The notes under the pieces are model-generated. The model did no database searches and was not told the origin of the DNA. It saw nothing but the letters and a program-made list of their open reading frames with translations. A stretch of 32,438 bases of DNA. Origin: Flavisolibacter sp. (GTDB taxonomy: Bacteria; Bacteroidota; Bacteroidia; Chitinophagales; Chitinophagaceae). Each line of letters opens with the position of its first letter. Position 1 is the first letter of the stretch. The stretch is taken from NCBI GenBank assembly GCA_028288675.1, contig JAQBNG010000178.1, positions 1 to 32,438 of the forward strand. Reading direction: 5' to 3'. Shown in pieces: positions 24,065 through 30,812 of this stretch. The position numbers and the translations under genes were made by a program.

Positions 24065-25147
24065 TTACAACCTACCATACAACTCTCTCAGTTTCTCTCT
24101 TGTCATCACCTTTTCCCAATCGGCACCCAGCGCATTTTCCCAAAGCGGCTTCATGCCCAGTGCTACATTTATCATGGTATCAAACTGGTCTTCACTTAAG
24201 TCTTTGCAAATGCCTTGCGGAATTTCAATGCCACCTTTCTCTACCATGCGCTTAAATTCTGCTACGCCTTCGGGATAATATTCTTCTAAATGTTGCATCA
24301 CTATACAGTTGCCAATGCCATGTTTTGTGCCCAGCAAATAACTAAGGCCGTAACTCACTGCATGTGCTACGCCTACCTGCGAGTAAGCTATGCTCATCCC
24401 ACCGGCGTAAGAAGCCATCATTAATTTATCATCGCACTCCGCATCCCACACTTCTTTTTCTAAAAAAATATAACGGCAAAGTTCAAGGGCTTTTTCGCCA
24501 TAACTTTTGCTGAACTCATTTAAATAGGTTCCGGTTAAACTTTCTATACAATGGATATAGCAGTCCATGCCAGTATAAAAGCGCTGGTTAGCCGGTGCAT
24601 TAGCCGCTAGTTCGGGGTCTAATACAATTTGATTAAAAGGTGTAAAGTCAGAGTTCATTCCCAACTTTCTTGTGGGGCCGGTAAGTACAGTAGTACGGCT
24701 TACCTCGGCGCCTGTGCCACTTAATGTAGGAATGCCTGCTTTGTAAACGCCGGGGTGTTTTACCAGGTCCCATCCCTGGTAATCGGCCGAAGAACCTGGA
24801 TTGTTCATCATCAGCGAAACCGCTTTTGCCAGGTCCATTGCTGATCCACCGCCAATGCCGATTATACCACTTACCATTCCGGCTTCATCTTTTAAATTAT
24901 CCGCTATTGAATCAACATAAGTTGTTTTGGGCTCGTAGGTCACATCTACAAAAATAATTTTGTCGGTACCACGCACAGGAATGCGATTCGCTAATTCTTT
25001 GCCCTCAAAAAAATGATCGACCAAAAAAATCATCGGCTGGCCATTCTTGCGTTGCGGTGCCAGAATTTGGTCTAACTGGTTAAAAGCGCCGCGGCCATAA
25101 ACCACATAATCTACCATTTTGAAATTGCGGAAACTTGCTGTGCTCAT
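24065..25147 (-). CDS. kdnB: Iron-containing alcohol dehydrogenase, likely KdnB
   Basis: A 360-residue member of the group III iron alcohol dehydrogenases. The dinucleotide-binding motif GIGGGSAMD is at 97-105. The metal ligands are D195 and H199 (GMDCYIHCIE), H262 (VGVAHAVSY) and H276 (GTKHGIGN), which is the full set. The start FRNFKMVDYVVYGRGAFNQL and the loop QGWDLVKHPGVYKAGIPTLSGTGAEVS match my recollection of KdnB, the Kdo 8-oxidase that makes 8-oxo-Kdo for the aminotransferase KdnA. A KdnA-like gene lies at 17770-18987. The fold and metal site are certain; the Kdo specificity is an inference from that pair. A -7 element sits 7 bases before the ATG. Confidence 0.8.
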   Translation of the reverse strand: MSTASFRNFKMVDYVVYGRGAFNQLDQILAPQRKNGQPMIFLVDHFFEGKELANRIPVRGTDKIIFVDVTYEPKTTYVDSIADNLKDEAGMVSGIIGIGGGSAMDLAKAVSLMMNNPGSSADYQGWDLVKHPGVYKAGIPTLSGTGAEVSRTTVLTGPTRKLGMNSDFTPFNQIVLDPELAANAPANQRFYTGMDCYIHCIESLTGTYLNEFSKSYGEKALELCRYIFLEKEVWDAECDDKLMMASYAGGMSIAYSQVGVAHAVSYGLSYLLGTKHGIGNCIVMQHLEEYYPEGVAEFKRMVEKGGIEIPQGICKDLSEDQFDTMINVALGMKPLWENALGADWEKVMTREKLRELYGRL

Positions 25148-25154
25148 AGTGGCG

Positions 25155-25162
25155 CAAAGGTA
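25155..25162 (-). promoter_or_regulatory. -7 element adjacent to the KdnB-like start codon
   Basis: Minus strand TACCTTTG, an exact TAnnTTTG match, ends 7 bases before the ATG at 25147. If used, transcription would start at or next to the start codon, giving a leaderless or nearly leaderless mRNA. No TTTG at the expected spacing is present. Confidence 0.4.
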
Positions 25163-25260
25163 AACCCCAGATTATTGGGATTTTAAATAGATTGACAGAG
25201 TTGAGAGTGTGCCGCGAAAGCTTCGAAGACAGGAAGAATTTTTAACAACCTGCGGGAAAA

Positions 25261-25288
25261 AAATCTCAAATCCCAAATCTCAAATCTC
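25261..25288. repeat. Four tandem heptamers
   Basis: AAATCTC-AAATCCC-AAATCTC-AAATCTC: four copies of a 7-base unit with one C/T change. It lies in the divergent gap between the KdnB-like gene and rpmH, just upstream of a possible rpmH -7 element. Such tracts can vary in copy number by slippage. Confidence 0.7.
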
Positions 25289-25300
25289 AAACCAGACCCT

Positions 25301-25308
25301 TACCTTCG
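25301..25308 (+). promoter_or_regulatory. Possible -7 element for rpmH
   Basis: TACCTTCG matches seven of eight positions of TAnnTTTG. It would give rpmH a leader of about 100 bases that contains a GCCTG/CAGGC hairpin at 25365-25382. No -33 TTTG at proper spacing; weak. Confidence 0.3.
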
Positions 25309-25413
25309 CCGTCCTTTCACAAAACCAGCGGGTGTGGTACCTGAGGGTTTCGACCTGAAAAAAAGCCTGGCTCTCCACAGGCGTATTTTAGAACCGTGAA
25401 AAATTAATTTAAA

Positions 25414-25569
25414 ATGAAACGTACATTTCAACCTCATAACCGCCGTCGTAAATCTGTTCATGGTTTTCGTAAGCGTATGCAATCAGCTAACGGACGTAAA
25501 GTATTAGCCAGCCGTCGTGCCAAAGGCCGCCATAAGCTGACGGTTAGCGATGAAAGAAAATTGAAATAA
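25414..25569 (+). CDS. rpmH: 50S ribosomal protein L34
   Basis: A 51-residue, highly basic protein beginning [19 protein letters not shown] and continuing with [22 protein letters not shown], the universal L34 signature. The family's usual length is 44-51, so it is complete, with a short charged tail (TVSDERKLK). The product sits in the large ribosomal subunit near the 23S rRNA 5' region. It stands in the conserved rpmH-rnpA-yidD order, but with its own terminator before rnpA, so the two may be expressed separately. The start is set by the family start. Confidence 0.98.
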   Translation: MKRTFQPHNRRRKSVHGFRKRMQSANGRKVLASRRAKGRHKLTVSDERKLK

Positions 25570-25584
25570 GAACGGGCTATTCGG

Positions 25585-25599
25585 CCTTCCCGGGGAAGG
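25585..25599 (+). other. GC-rich hairpin just after rpmH
   Basis: CCTTCC (25585-25590) pairs with GGAAGG (25594-25599) over a CGG loop. It lacks a T tract, so it is perhaps a processing or mRNA-stability element ahead of the true terminator. Confidence 0.4.
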
Positions 25600-25636
25600 T
25601 GACCTAAGCACAAAAGCCTGCTTATTTGACGATACT

Positions 25637-25674
25637 AAAAGCTCTCAAACATTTTTAATGTTGAGGGCTTTTTT
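25637..25674 (+). terminator. Rho-independent terminator between rpmH and rnpA
   Basis: AAAAGCTCTCAAACAT pairs with ATGTTGAGGGCTTTT with one G-U wobble and one bulged A, followed by T residues. It separates rpmH from rnpA. Confidence 0.75.
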
Positions 25675-25775
25675 AATTGCAGGTATGAAGATTACTTAAG
25701 TTGGTCTTTGTGCAACAGCATTCCTTTTACAGGTTTTTGCCAGAGAGAGGTTAGGTGAGGTGCTTATTTTTGCTT

Positions 25776-26177
25776 ATGCCCAAACGCTTTGGACTTCCTA
25801 AATCTGAACGATTAAAAAGCCGCAAACAAATTGATGCTTTGTTTGCCGGGGGTAAAAGTTTTGCGCAGGCCCCCATCAGGGTAAGCTATCAATTAATGCC
25901 TTCGGCAGAAAAAGGCGGTTTACAAATTGGTGTTACAGCAAGCAAACGGAATTTTAAAAAAGCGGTGGATCGTAATAGAATTAAACGGTTGTTGCGGGAA
26001 GCCTATCGTTTACAGAAAGAAGATGTATTGCTTCAATTAAAAACATCGCAAAAAAGCGGTATTGTCTTTTTTATTTATATCGATAAAACTATCGTGTCCT
26101 TTGTAACTATCAAAGAAGCGATGGCCAAATGTTTAAAACGATTGAGTACAATAGCAGCGAATGAAAATTCTTCTTAA
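25776..26177 (+). CDS. rnpA: Ribonuclease P protein component
   Basis: The protein subunit of RNase P, which with its RNA matures tRNA 5' ends. From the ATG at 25776 it is 133 residues, starting [25 protein letters not shown], the family opening. The RNR signature occurs as [18 protein letters not shown], with the basic face that binds the RNA. The open frame reaches a GTG at 25755, but the later ATG gives the standard start. The last 17 bases overlap yidD, as seen in many bacteria. The gene is about 200 bases after rpmH. Confidence 0.96.
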   Translation: MPKRFGLPKSERLKSRKQIDALFAGGKSFAQAPIRVSYQLMPSAEKGGLQIGVTASKRNFKKAVDRNRIKRLLREAYRLQKEDVLLQLKTSQKSGIVFFIYIDKTIVSFVTIKEAMAKCLKRLSTIAANENSS

Positions 26178-26391
26178 AATATTGTCTTTCCCTTTTATTG
26201 CGCTGATAAAAATCTACCAGTGGTTCATTTCACCCCTGCTTGGGCCGAAGTGCCGCTTTACTCCCACCTGCTCTCAGTATGGATTGGAATCTTTTCAAAA
26301 ATATGGAGCTATAAAGGGTTTATGGTTAACGGCAAGAAGAGTTGCTAAATGCCATCCTTGGGGAGGCAGTGGGTATGACCCGGTTCCATAG
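26161..26391 (+). CDS. yidD: Membrane protein insertion efficiency factor YidD
   Basis: A 76-residue YidD (DUF37) protein. The N-terminal amphipathic helix ([27 protein letters not shown]) is followed by the conserved [23 protein letters not shown] block with two cysteines (C31 and C37), and the C-terminal [13 protein letters not shown]. It helps YidC/Sec insert inner-membrane proteins. It overlaps rnpA by 17 bases. The usual neighbour yidC is not next to it here; a convergent gene follows within 40 bases. Confidence 0.97.
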   Translation: MKILLKILSFPFIALIKIYQWFISPLLGPKCRFTPTCSQYGLESFQKYGAIKGLWLTARRVAKCHPWGGSGYDPVP

Positions 26392-26431
26392 ACCAGAAGA
26401 TATTTTTATGCTCCCTGCAAACGTCATCTAT

Positions 26432-27448
26432 TTATTGTTTTGAAAGCACCAGTTTATTTTCCTCGTTGTTCAAACTCCACTTTCTGAATTTGTTTAGAAG
26501 AGCTTTACCAACGATGATCCGCTTCCCTTTCTCTGTTACAGCTAACAATACATTATCAATGATGAAATCGCCAATCTGAACATTATTAACCTTATACCTT
26601 CGGCAGGTATCAATCATTCCATTTGCCAGTTCATATTCGCCGGTTCCTAAATAATTGCTTTCGTTGATGATGTTTTCTTTTTTCAATGCACTTTCCAGTT
26701 CCGTACCAATCAACAAATCAGATGCACCTGTGTCTAATAACCACACCTGGATCATGCTTCCTATTTTTATTTTTACATACGTCATTCCATTTAACGTTAG
26801 TATATCAATAGTATCGCTAACAGCACCCCTTACATCTGCTTCTGCATAAGGCGTCCAATTCCTTTGCGTCTCCTCCTTGTCAACAAAAGGGCTACCACAC
26901 TTATACATTATTTCATAAAATAAAACTGAATTAGGATTACTCAGCGTACTCATTTCTGCATCAGTTAACTTCCTGGCTTTCACTAGTTGTAACTGGCACC
27001 GGCAAAAATTTTTTATGCGGTTAACGTCAAGGCTTTTTTCTGATGAACTCTCTATTGATTTTCTACAATTCGATAGAAAATCTTCTTCGAATCCTTCGGC
27101 CTGCAACAATACTGTTTGACCAGAATTAGTAAAGCATGCCCGTATGTTTTGTGCAACAAGACTATCGTCTTCCATTAACCCGTTTATATCAATAACATTA
27201 GCCTTTGTATGTTTTTTATATTGTTTGTTCGTGAACTGCCTGTCAATCTTCTGAACCTGGCATTGGCAAACCGCAAGCGCTGTTTTATCAGCTCTGTTTT
27301 TGTTTAAGGATTTTAAACAGTTCGTTATTAATTGCATGCGGTTCAGGATGGCCCGACCTTCTTTGGTATAAATACTTTCTTGTCCAAAGGACGAAATATG
27401 TATAAAAATTGTTGCAACACAGAGCAGTAAGTGTGTTCTCATAGACAT
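26432..27448 (-). CDS. Secreted retropepsin-like aspartic protease with duplicated Cys module
   Basis: A 338-residue exported protein. The signal peptide is at about 1-22 (RTHLLLCVATIFIHISSFGQ). The C-terminal third is a single-domain aspartic protease of the retropepsin-like class: the catalytic D239-T-G-A motif in IQVWLLDTGASDLLIG, and a later hydrophobic-Gly element, RIIVGKALL, that supports the active site. Such one-motif proteases work as dimers. The N-terminal part (30-190) is a tandem duplication: C44, C61-Q-C63, C105 and C128, C149-R-C151, C184, suggesting two copies of a disulphide-linked helical module. No neighbour points to the substrate. Convergent with yidD. Confidence 0.78.
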   Translation of the reverse strand: MSMRTHLLLCVATIFIHISSFGQESIYTKEGRAILNRMQLITNCLKSLNKNRADKTALAVCQCQVQKIDRQFTNKQYKKHTKANVIDINGLMEDDSLVAQNIRACFTNSGQTVLLQAEGFEEDFLSNCRKSIESSSEKSLDVNRIKNFCRCQLQLVKARKLTDAEMSTLSNPNSVLFYEIMYKCGSPFVDKEETQRNWTPYAEADVRGAVSDTIDILTLNGMTYVKIKIGSMIQVWLLDTGASDLLIGTELESALKKENIINESNYLGTGEYELANGMIDTCRRYKVNNVQIGDFIIDNVLLAVTEKGKRIIVGKALLNKFRKWSLNNEENKLVLSKQ

Positions 27449-27630
27449 AGTAAATGTTAGTTAGTTGGAATACTGCCAGTACATTTTCCTCAACAGCTTC
27501 TTGTTCCAAACTTAGTTTATTATTAATAAAAACAAGAGCATGCAGGCAAGCAGGAAAGAGGCATTCAGACCCTTCATCACCAGGGCCTACAACAGGCCAA
27601 CAGCATTGTAATGCGGCTAAGACGAAAACA

Positions 27631-27662
27631 AAAACCCAACCACTAAATAGTGATTGGGTTTT
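27631..27662 (-). terminator. Terminator after the GLPGLI gene
   Basis: AAAACCCAACCACT (27631-27644) and AGTGATTGGGTTTT (27649-27662) pair with one mismatch over an AAAT loop. On the minus strand the hairpin is followed by a T-rich run (TTTTTGTTTTTG), which suits the minus-strand GLPGLI gene ending 70 bases upstream. The remainder of the 27449-27731 gap has no other recognisable element. Confidence 0.65.
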
Positions 27663-27731
27663 AAAAATATCATCTAAAGCAAGGGTCTGTGCTTAGCTTT
27701 CCCTCTCCTTCAAGAGAGTTGGAACGAGGCG

Positions 27732-28526
27732 CTAATTCATCCTTATCATATTCCCGGCCGGCATATTCTTACGCATCTCCTCCATCAGCTTTTCTCTTTC
27801 CTTTGTAAACTCCGCTGCCGTCAGTTTTTTACCATCTTTCGGTTCCTTAATTTTATTCACAGCCACCTTTGGCGAAAACCCGATTGCCTTTGTTACGCTT
27901 TGTCCGTTGTTTACATTTATCTCCAAAATTAATCCGGGTAACTGGCCGGCATAATTAGGTCCGGCAGGTACAGGAACATCGGGTGCATACCAGGCCACTA
28001 CGTTAACCGTATCACTGATCATTTCCCGCTTCATTTCGCCATTTTCCATCGTCATGCGGGAACGCGGGTTAACTGTAGTTGCAGTGGCTTTCCGTGCTGT
28101 AAAATTTAAAATATTTTTTGTTTCGTCACTCAGCTTCCATTGTAGTTTGGTAAGTGTATCGGCCACTACAAAACTTTTCTCCATAATCTCCCGCTGATCA
28201 ACCCTTGTACCTTTTTCAAAATCAGTATAGGTTATATCATTGGCGCCGCCTCTCACTTGAATGGTTACGCCACCACCCGAAAATGTGCCGCCGCCTTCGT
28301 CAACAGCATTGGGTAAAAATTGGTAAAGCGAATGTTGCTGCGTAAATAACAATTCGTATTGGTCGGTTCTTGGTTTAGCCATTTGCGCTTGTAATTCAGC
28401 AGGCATATTGCCAAAAGATCGAACCGGCATTGTCATTGTGCGTTCATAAATTACCTTTCCTTCTTTGGTTTGCGCTTGTGCACCCAGCATATAAACAAGA
28501 GCGGCTATAGTCAAGATCTTCTTCAT
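27732..28526 (-). CDS. GLPGLI-family secreted protein
   Basis: From the ATG at 28526 the product is 264 residues with a signal peptide (KKILTIAALVYMLGAQAQ); the frame stays open to 28658 but that is upstream noise overlapping the divergent kinase gene. The name motif is visible as GQLPGLILEIN (near 200), and the preceding YAPDVPVPAGPNYAGQLPG block matches the family. The protein begins KEGKVIYERTMTM, also typical, and ends in a Met- and Lys-rich tail (EKLMEEMRKNMPAGNMIRMN). GLPGLI proteins are periplasmic or surface proteins of unknown role, frequent in Bacteroidota. The minus strand carries an exact TACTTTTG -7 element at 28542-28549, 15 bases before the start. Confidence 0.9.
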   Translation of the reverse strand: MKKILTIAALVYMLGAQAQTKEGKVIYERTMTMPVRSFGNMPAELQAQMAKPRTDQYELLFTQQHSLYQFLPNAVDEGGGTFSGGGVTIQVRGGANDITYTDFEKGTRVDQREIMEKSFVVADTLTKLQWKLSDETKNILNFTARKATATTVNPRSRMTMENGEMKREMISDTVNVVAWYAPDVPVPAGPNYAGQLPGLILEINVNNGQSVTKAIGFSPKVAVNKIKEPKDGKKLTAAEFTKEREKLMEEMRKNMPAGNMIRMN

Positions 28527-28541
28527 AATAAGTTGTTTACT

Positions 28542-28549
28542 CAAAAGTA
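28542..28549 (-). promoter_or_regulatory. -7 element of the GLPGLI gene
   Basis: Minus strand TACTTTTG, an exact TAnnTTTG match 15 bases before the start codon. A TTTG is present nearby but only 7 bases upstream, not at the preferred spacing. Confidence 0.4.
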
Positions 28550-28635
28550 AAAACCTCAAATTACTTCTGCTGTTAATAGCCATTGAAACTAGGTTAATAA
28601 TGGTTAAGGGAGTGATAAGCGGCAGATGAAAGCGG

Positions 28636-28643
28636 TATTTTTG
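28636..28643 (+). promoter_or_regulatory. -7 element five bases before the histidine kinase start
   Basis: TATTTTTG, an exact TAnnTTTG match, ends five bases before the ATG at 28649. If real, the mRNA would be leaderless, or the true start would be the ATG at 28658 (residue 4). Confidence 0.35.
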
Positions 28644-28648
28644 ATACG

Positions 28649-30079
28649 ATGCGAACAATGAAAGATATAAAGTGGATGCCGTTGCTAATGGCGCTTACGA
28701 TTTTAGCTATTGCCGGTTTCCAGGTGTATTGGATTAATAAAACCTACAACCGTGAAGAGCGTACACTGGATATGCGCACTAATACGCAATTCAGAGAAAC
28801 CGTTAGAAATCTTCAAACATCAAAATTAAAGTTAGACAAGCTATCATCCGATTCAGTCAACAGTACCCAATTTATCATTCAACGTGAGTCTGGAGACAAT
28901 TCAACTGTCAAACTTCTACCCAGAGAAAAAATGGCGGGCATGATGGATGTTATTCTGCGGCGGACCGCCGACTCAGGCAAACCAAGAGTATTTATTCAGC
29001 AACCCGGCGACAGTATGCGTTTGGTTACCACCACTACATCTCCACGACAAAACCGGCTTATGCAGTTTTTGTTTGATGTGGATTCGCTGCAGGATTCGAT
29101 ACGGGTAAAAGAAATAGAAACCGCTTACGCTAAAAAATTAGAGGAACAAAATATAGACATCCCTTTTACAATAAGCCGTGTGGAAACAAAAGAAACCGAA
29201 GAGCGGGTTTTTAATGAAGTGACTTTGGGCTTTACCAATCCTATCACCTACCGGTTAAACTTAGGCGATAAATTTCCTTACCTGCTAAACCGCATTTCTT
29301 CGGCTATCATATTTTCGTTTTTTTTAGTGGGCTTTACGCTTCTGTCCTTTACACTTTTGTATCGCAACCTGTTACGGCAACGCAAGCTGGCCGATATAAA
29401 AAATGAATTCATATCTAACATTACCCATGAATTAAAAACACCTATCGCCACGGTAAGTGTGGCCATAGAAGCCCTTCGAAGTTTCAGCGCTTCGCTTGAT
29501 CCGCAAAAAACAAAAGAGTACCTGGATATTTCTGCCAATGAGTTGCAACGGCTATCGCTGCTTGTTGATAAAGTGCTAAAGCTTTCGATGTTTGAAAAGA
29601 AAGAAATCGAATTAAAGTATGAGCCGCTGAACATGCGTCAGTTGTTAGATGAAGTAACGGCTTCCATGCGGCTTCAGTTTGAAAAAAGAAAAGCAGTTGT
29701 AACCATTAATGCGGAAGGTGATATGGGTATGGAAGGTGACAGGCTGCATTTAGTAAGCGTACTGTTTAATTTGCTGGATAATGCGCTTAAATACACAACC
29801 GAAAAGCCGGTTATAGATCTTATTATTAAAGAAGCTGGCGATAAGCTGCAATTAATAATTGCCGATAACGGCATTGGCATTCCGCAGGAATATCATCATC
29901 GTGTTTTTGAAAAATTCTTTCGTGTGCCGCATGGCGATGTACATAATGCAAAAGGCTACGGGCTTGGCCTGAGTTACGTAGCGCATATAGTGGAGCAGCA
30001 TAAAGGCACGATAAAAATAGAATCAAATGAAGGCGCCGGCAGCCGCTTTATTATTATGCTTCCTAAAAGCGCTGCTTAA
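28649..30079 (+). CDS. Sensor histidine kinase (HisKA/HATPase)
   Basis: A 476-residue membrane kinase. It has a membrane helix at about 10-28, a periplasmic sensor of about 185 residues (30-215) with no motif I recognise, and a second helix at 217-239. The dimerisation and phosphoacceptor domain has H260 in FISNITHELKTPIATV. The ATPase domain shows the N-box LLDNALKYT, the G1 box IADNGIGIP, and the G2 box GYGLGLSYV. No HAMP domain is evident between TM2 and H260. The OmpR-type regulator follows 22 bases downstream, so they are a cognate pair and the downstream AsmA-like gene may belong to the same unit. Confidence 0.95.
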   Translation: MRTMKDIKWMPLLMALTILAIAGFQVYWINKTYNREERTLDMRTNTQFRETVRNLQTSKLKLDKLSSDSVNSTQFIIQRESGDNSTVKLLPREKMAGMMDVILRRTADSGKPRVFIQQPGDSMRLVTTTTSPRQNRLMQFLFDVDSLQDSIRVKEIETAYAKKLEEQNIDIPFTISRVETKETEERVFNEVTLGFTNPITYRLNLGDKFPYLLNRISSAIIFSFFLVGFTLLSFTLLYRNLLRQRKLADIKNEFISNITHELKTPIATVSVAIEALRSFSASLDPQKTKEYLDISANELQRLSLLVDKVLKLSMFEKKEIELKYEPLNMRQLLDEVTASMRLQFEKRKAVVTINAEGDMGMEGDRLHLVSVLFNLLDNALKYTTEKPVIDLIIKEAGDKLQLIIADNGIGIPQEYHHRVFEKFFRVPHGDVHNAKGYGLGLSYVAHIVEQHKGTIKIESNEGAGSRFIIMLPKSAA

Positions 30080-30101
30080 ACTTCTTCCTTAAATTTAAAG
30101 C

Positions 30102-30785
30102 ATGAAAAAAACAAAGGTCTTGTATGTAGAAGACGAAACTTTTCTAGCCAAGATCGTTGGCGAAACGCTGGAAAGCCGTGGCTACGAAGTGGTGCTGGAA
30201 GAAGACGGCGGCAAGGCCCTGCAAAAATTTACCGAGGTAAAACCTGATATATGTGTGCTGGATATTATGCTGCCGCACAAAGATGGCTTTGCTATTGCCG
30301 ATGAAATAAGAGAGAAGGATAGCAATGTGCCCATTATTTTCTTAAGTGCCAAATCTGCAACTGCTGATGTAGTAAGTGGTTTTAAATCCGGTGCCAACGA
30401 TTACATACGAAAGCCATTCAGCATTGAAGAACTGATTGCCCGCATCGAAAACCTGTTGCGTACGAAACCTGCAGAAGTAGCTATACAGGATGAAGTAATG
30501 GTTGGGCAATACACTTTTAACATGAAAAGGCAAACGCTCAGCCATGTAGCAGAATCCCGCAAACTATCATACCGTGAAAGCGAACTGCTAAAACTTTTAT
30601 ATGAATACCGCGACCGTATTTTAGAGCGCAGCGAAATACTGACCCTGCTTTGGGGCAGTGATTCATTTTTTAACAGCCGCACATTAGATGTATATATTAC
30701 CAAGCTCCGTGGTTATTTAAAACAAGACCCCGCTATTGAAATTATTACCATAAAAGGTATTGGTTACCGATTTGTAATGAGCTAA
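30102..30785 (+). CDS. OmpR/PhoB-family response regulator
   Basis: A 227-residue two-domain regulator. The receiver domain (about 1-120) has the acidic pair E10/D11, the phospho-acceptor D54 in CVLDIMLPHKDG, S82/A83 in FLSAKS and K104 in YIRKPFS. The C-terminal winged-helix (about 130-227) shows LSYRESELLKLLYEYRDRILERSEIL and DVYITKLRGYLKQDP, ending in IKGIGYRFV, the usual PhoB-type close. It directly follows its histidine kinase by 22 bases. Target genes cannot be read from the sequence; the envelope-protein gene just downstream is a candidate. Confidence 0.97.
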   Translation: MKKTKVLYVEDETFLAKIVGETLESRGYEVVLEEDGGKALQKFTEVKPDICVLDIMLPHKDGFAIADEIREKDSNVPIIFLSAKSATADVVSGFKSGANDYIRKPFSIEELIARIENLLRTKPAEVAIQDEVMVGQYTFNMKRQTLSHVAESRKLSYRESELLKLLYEYRDRILERSEILTLLWGSDSFFNSRTLDVYITKLRGYLKQDPAIEIITIKGIGYRFVMS

Positions 30786-30812
30786 TGGCACAGCTTTTAC
30801 AGCAGTTGCCTT

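Noticed and set aside
27454-27696. An 80-codon plus-strand frame in the gap between the protease and GLPGLI genes.
   Set aside because: It contains the terminator hairpin, has low-complexity Lys/Thr and Ser-rich composition, and shows no signal peptide or domain.
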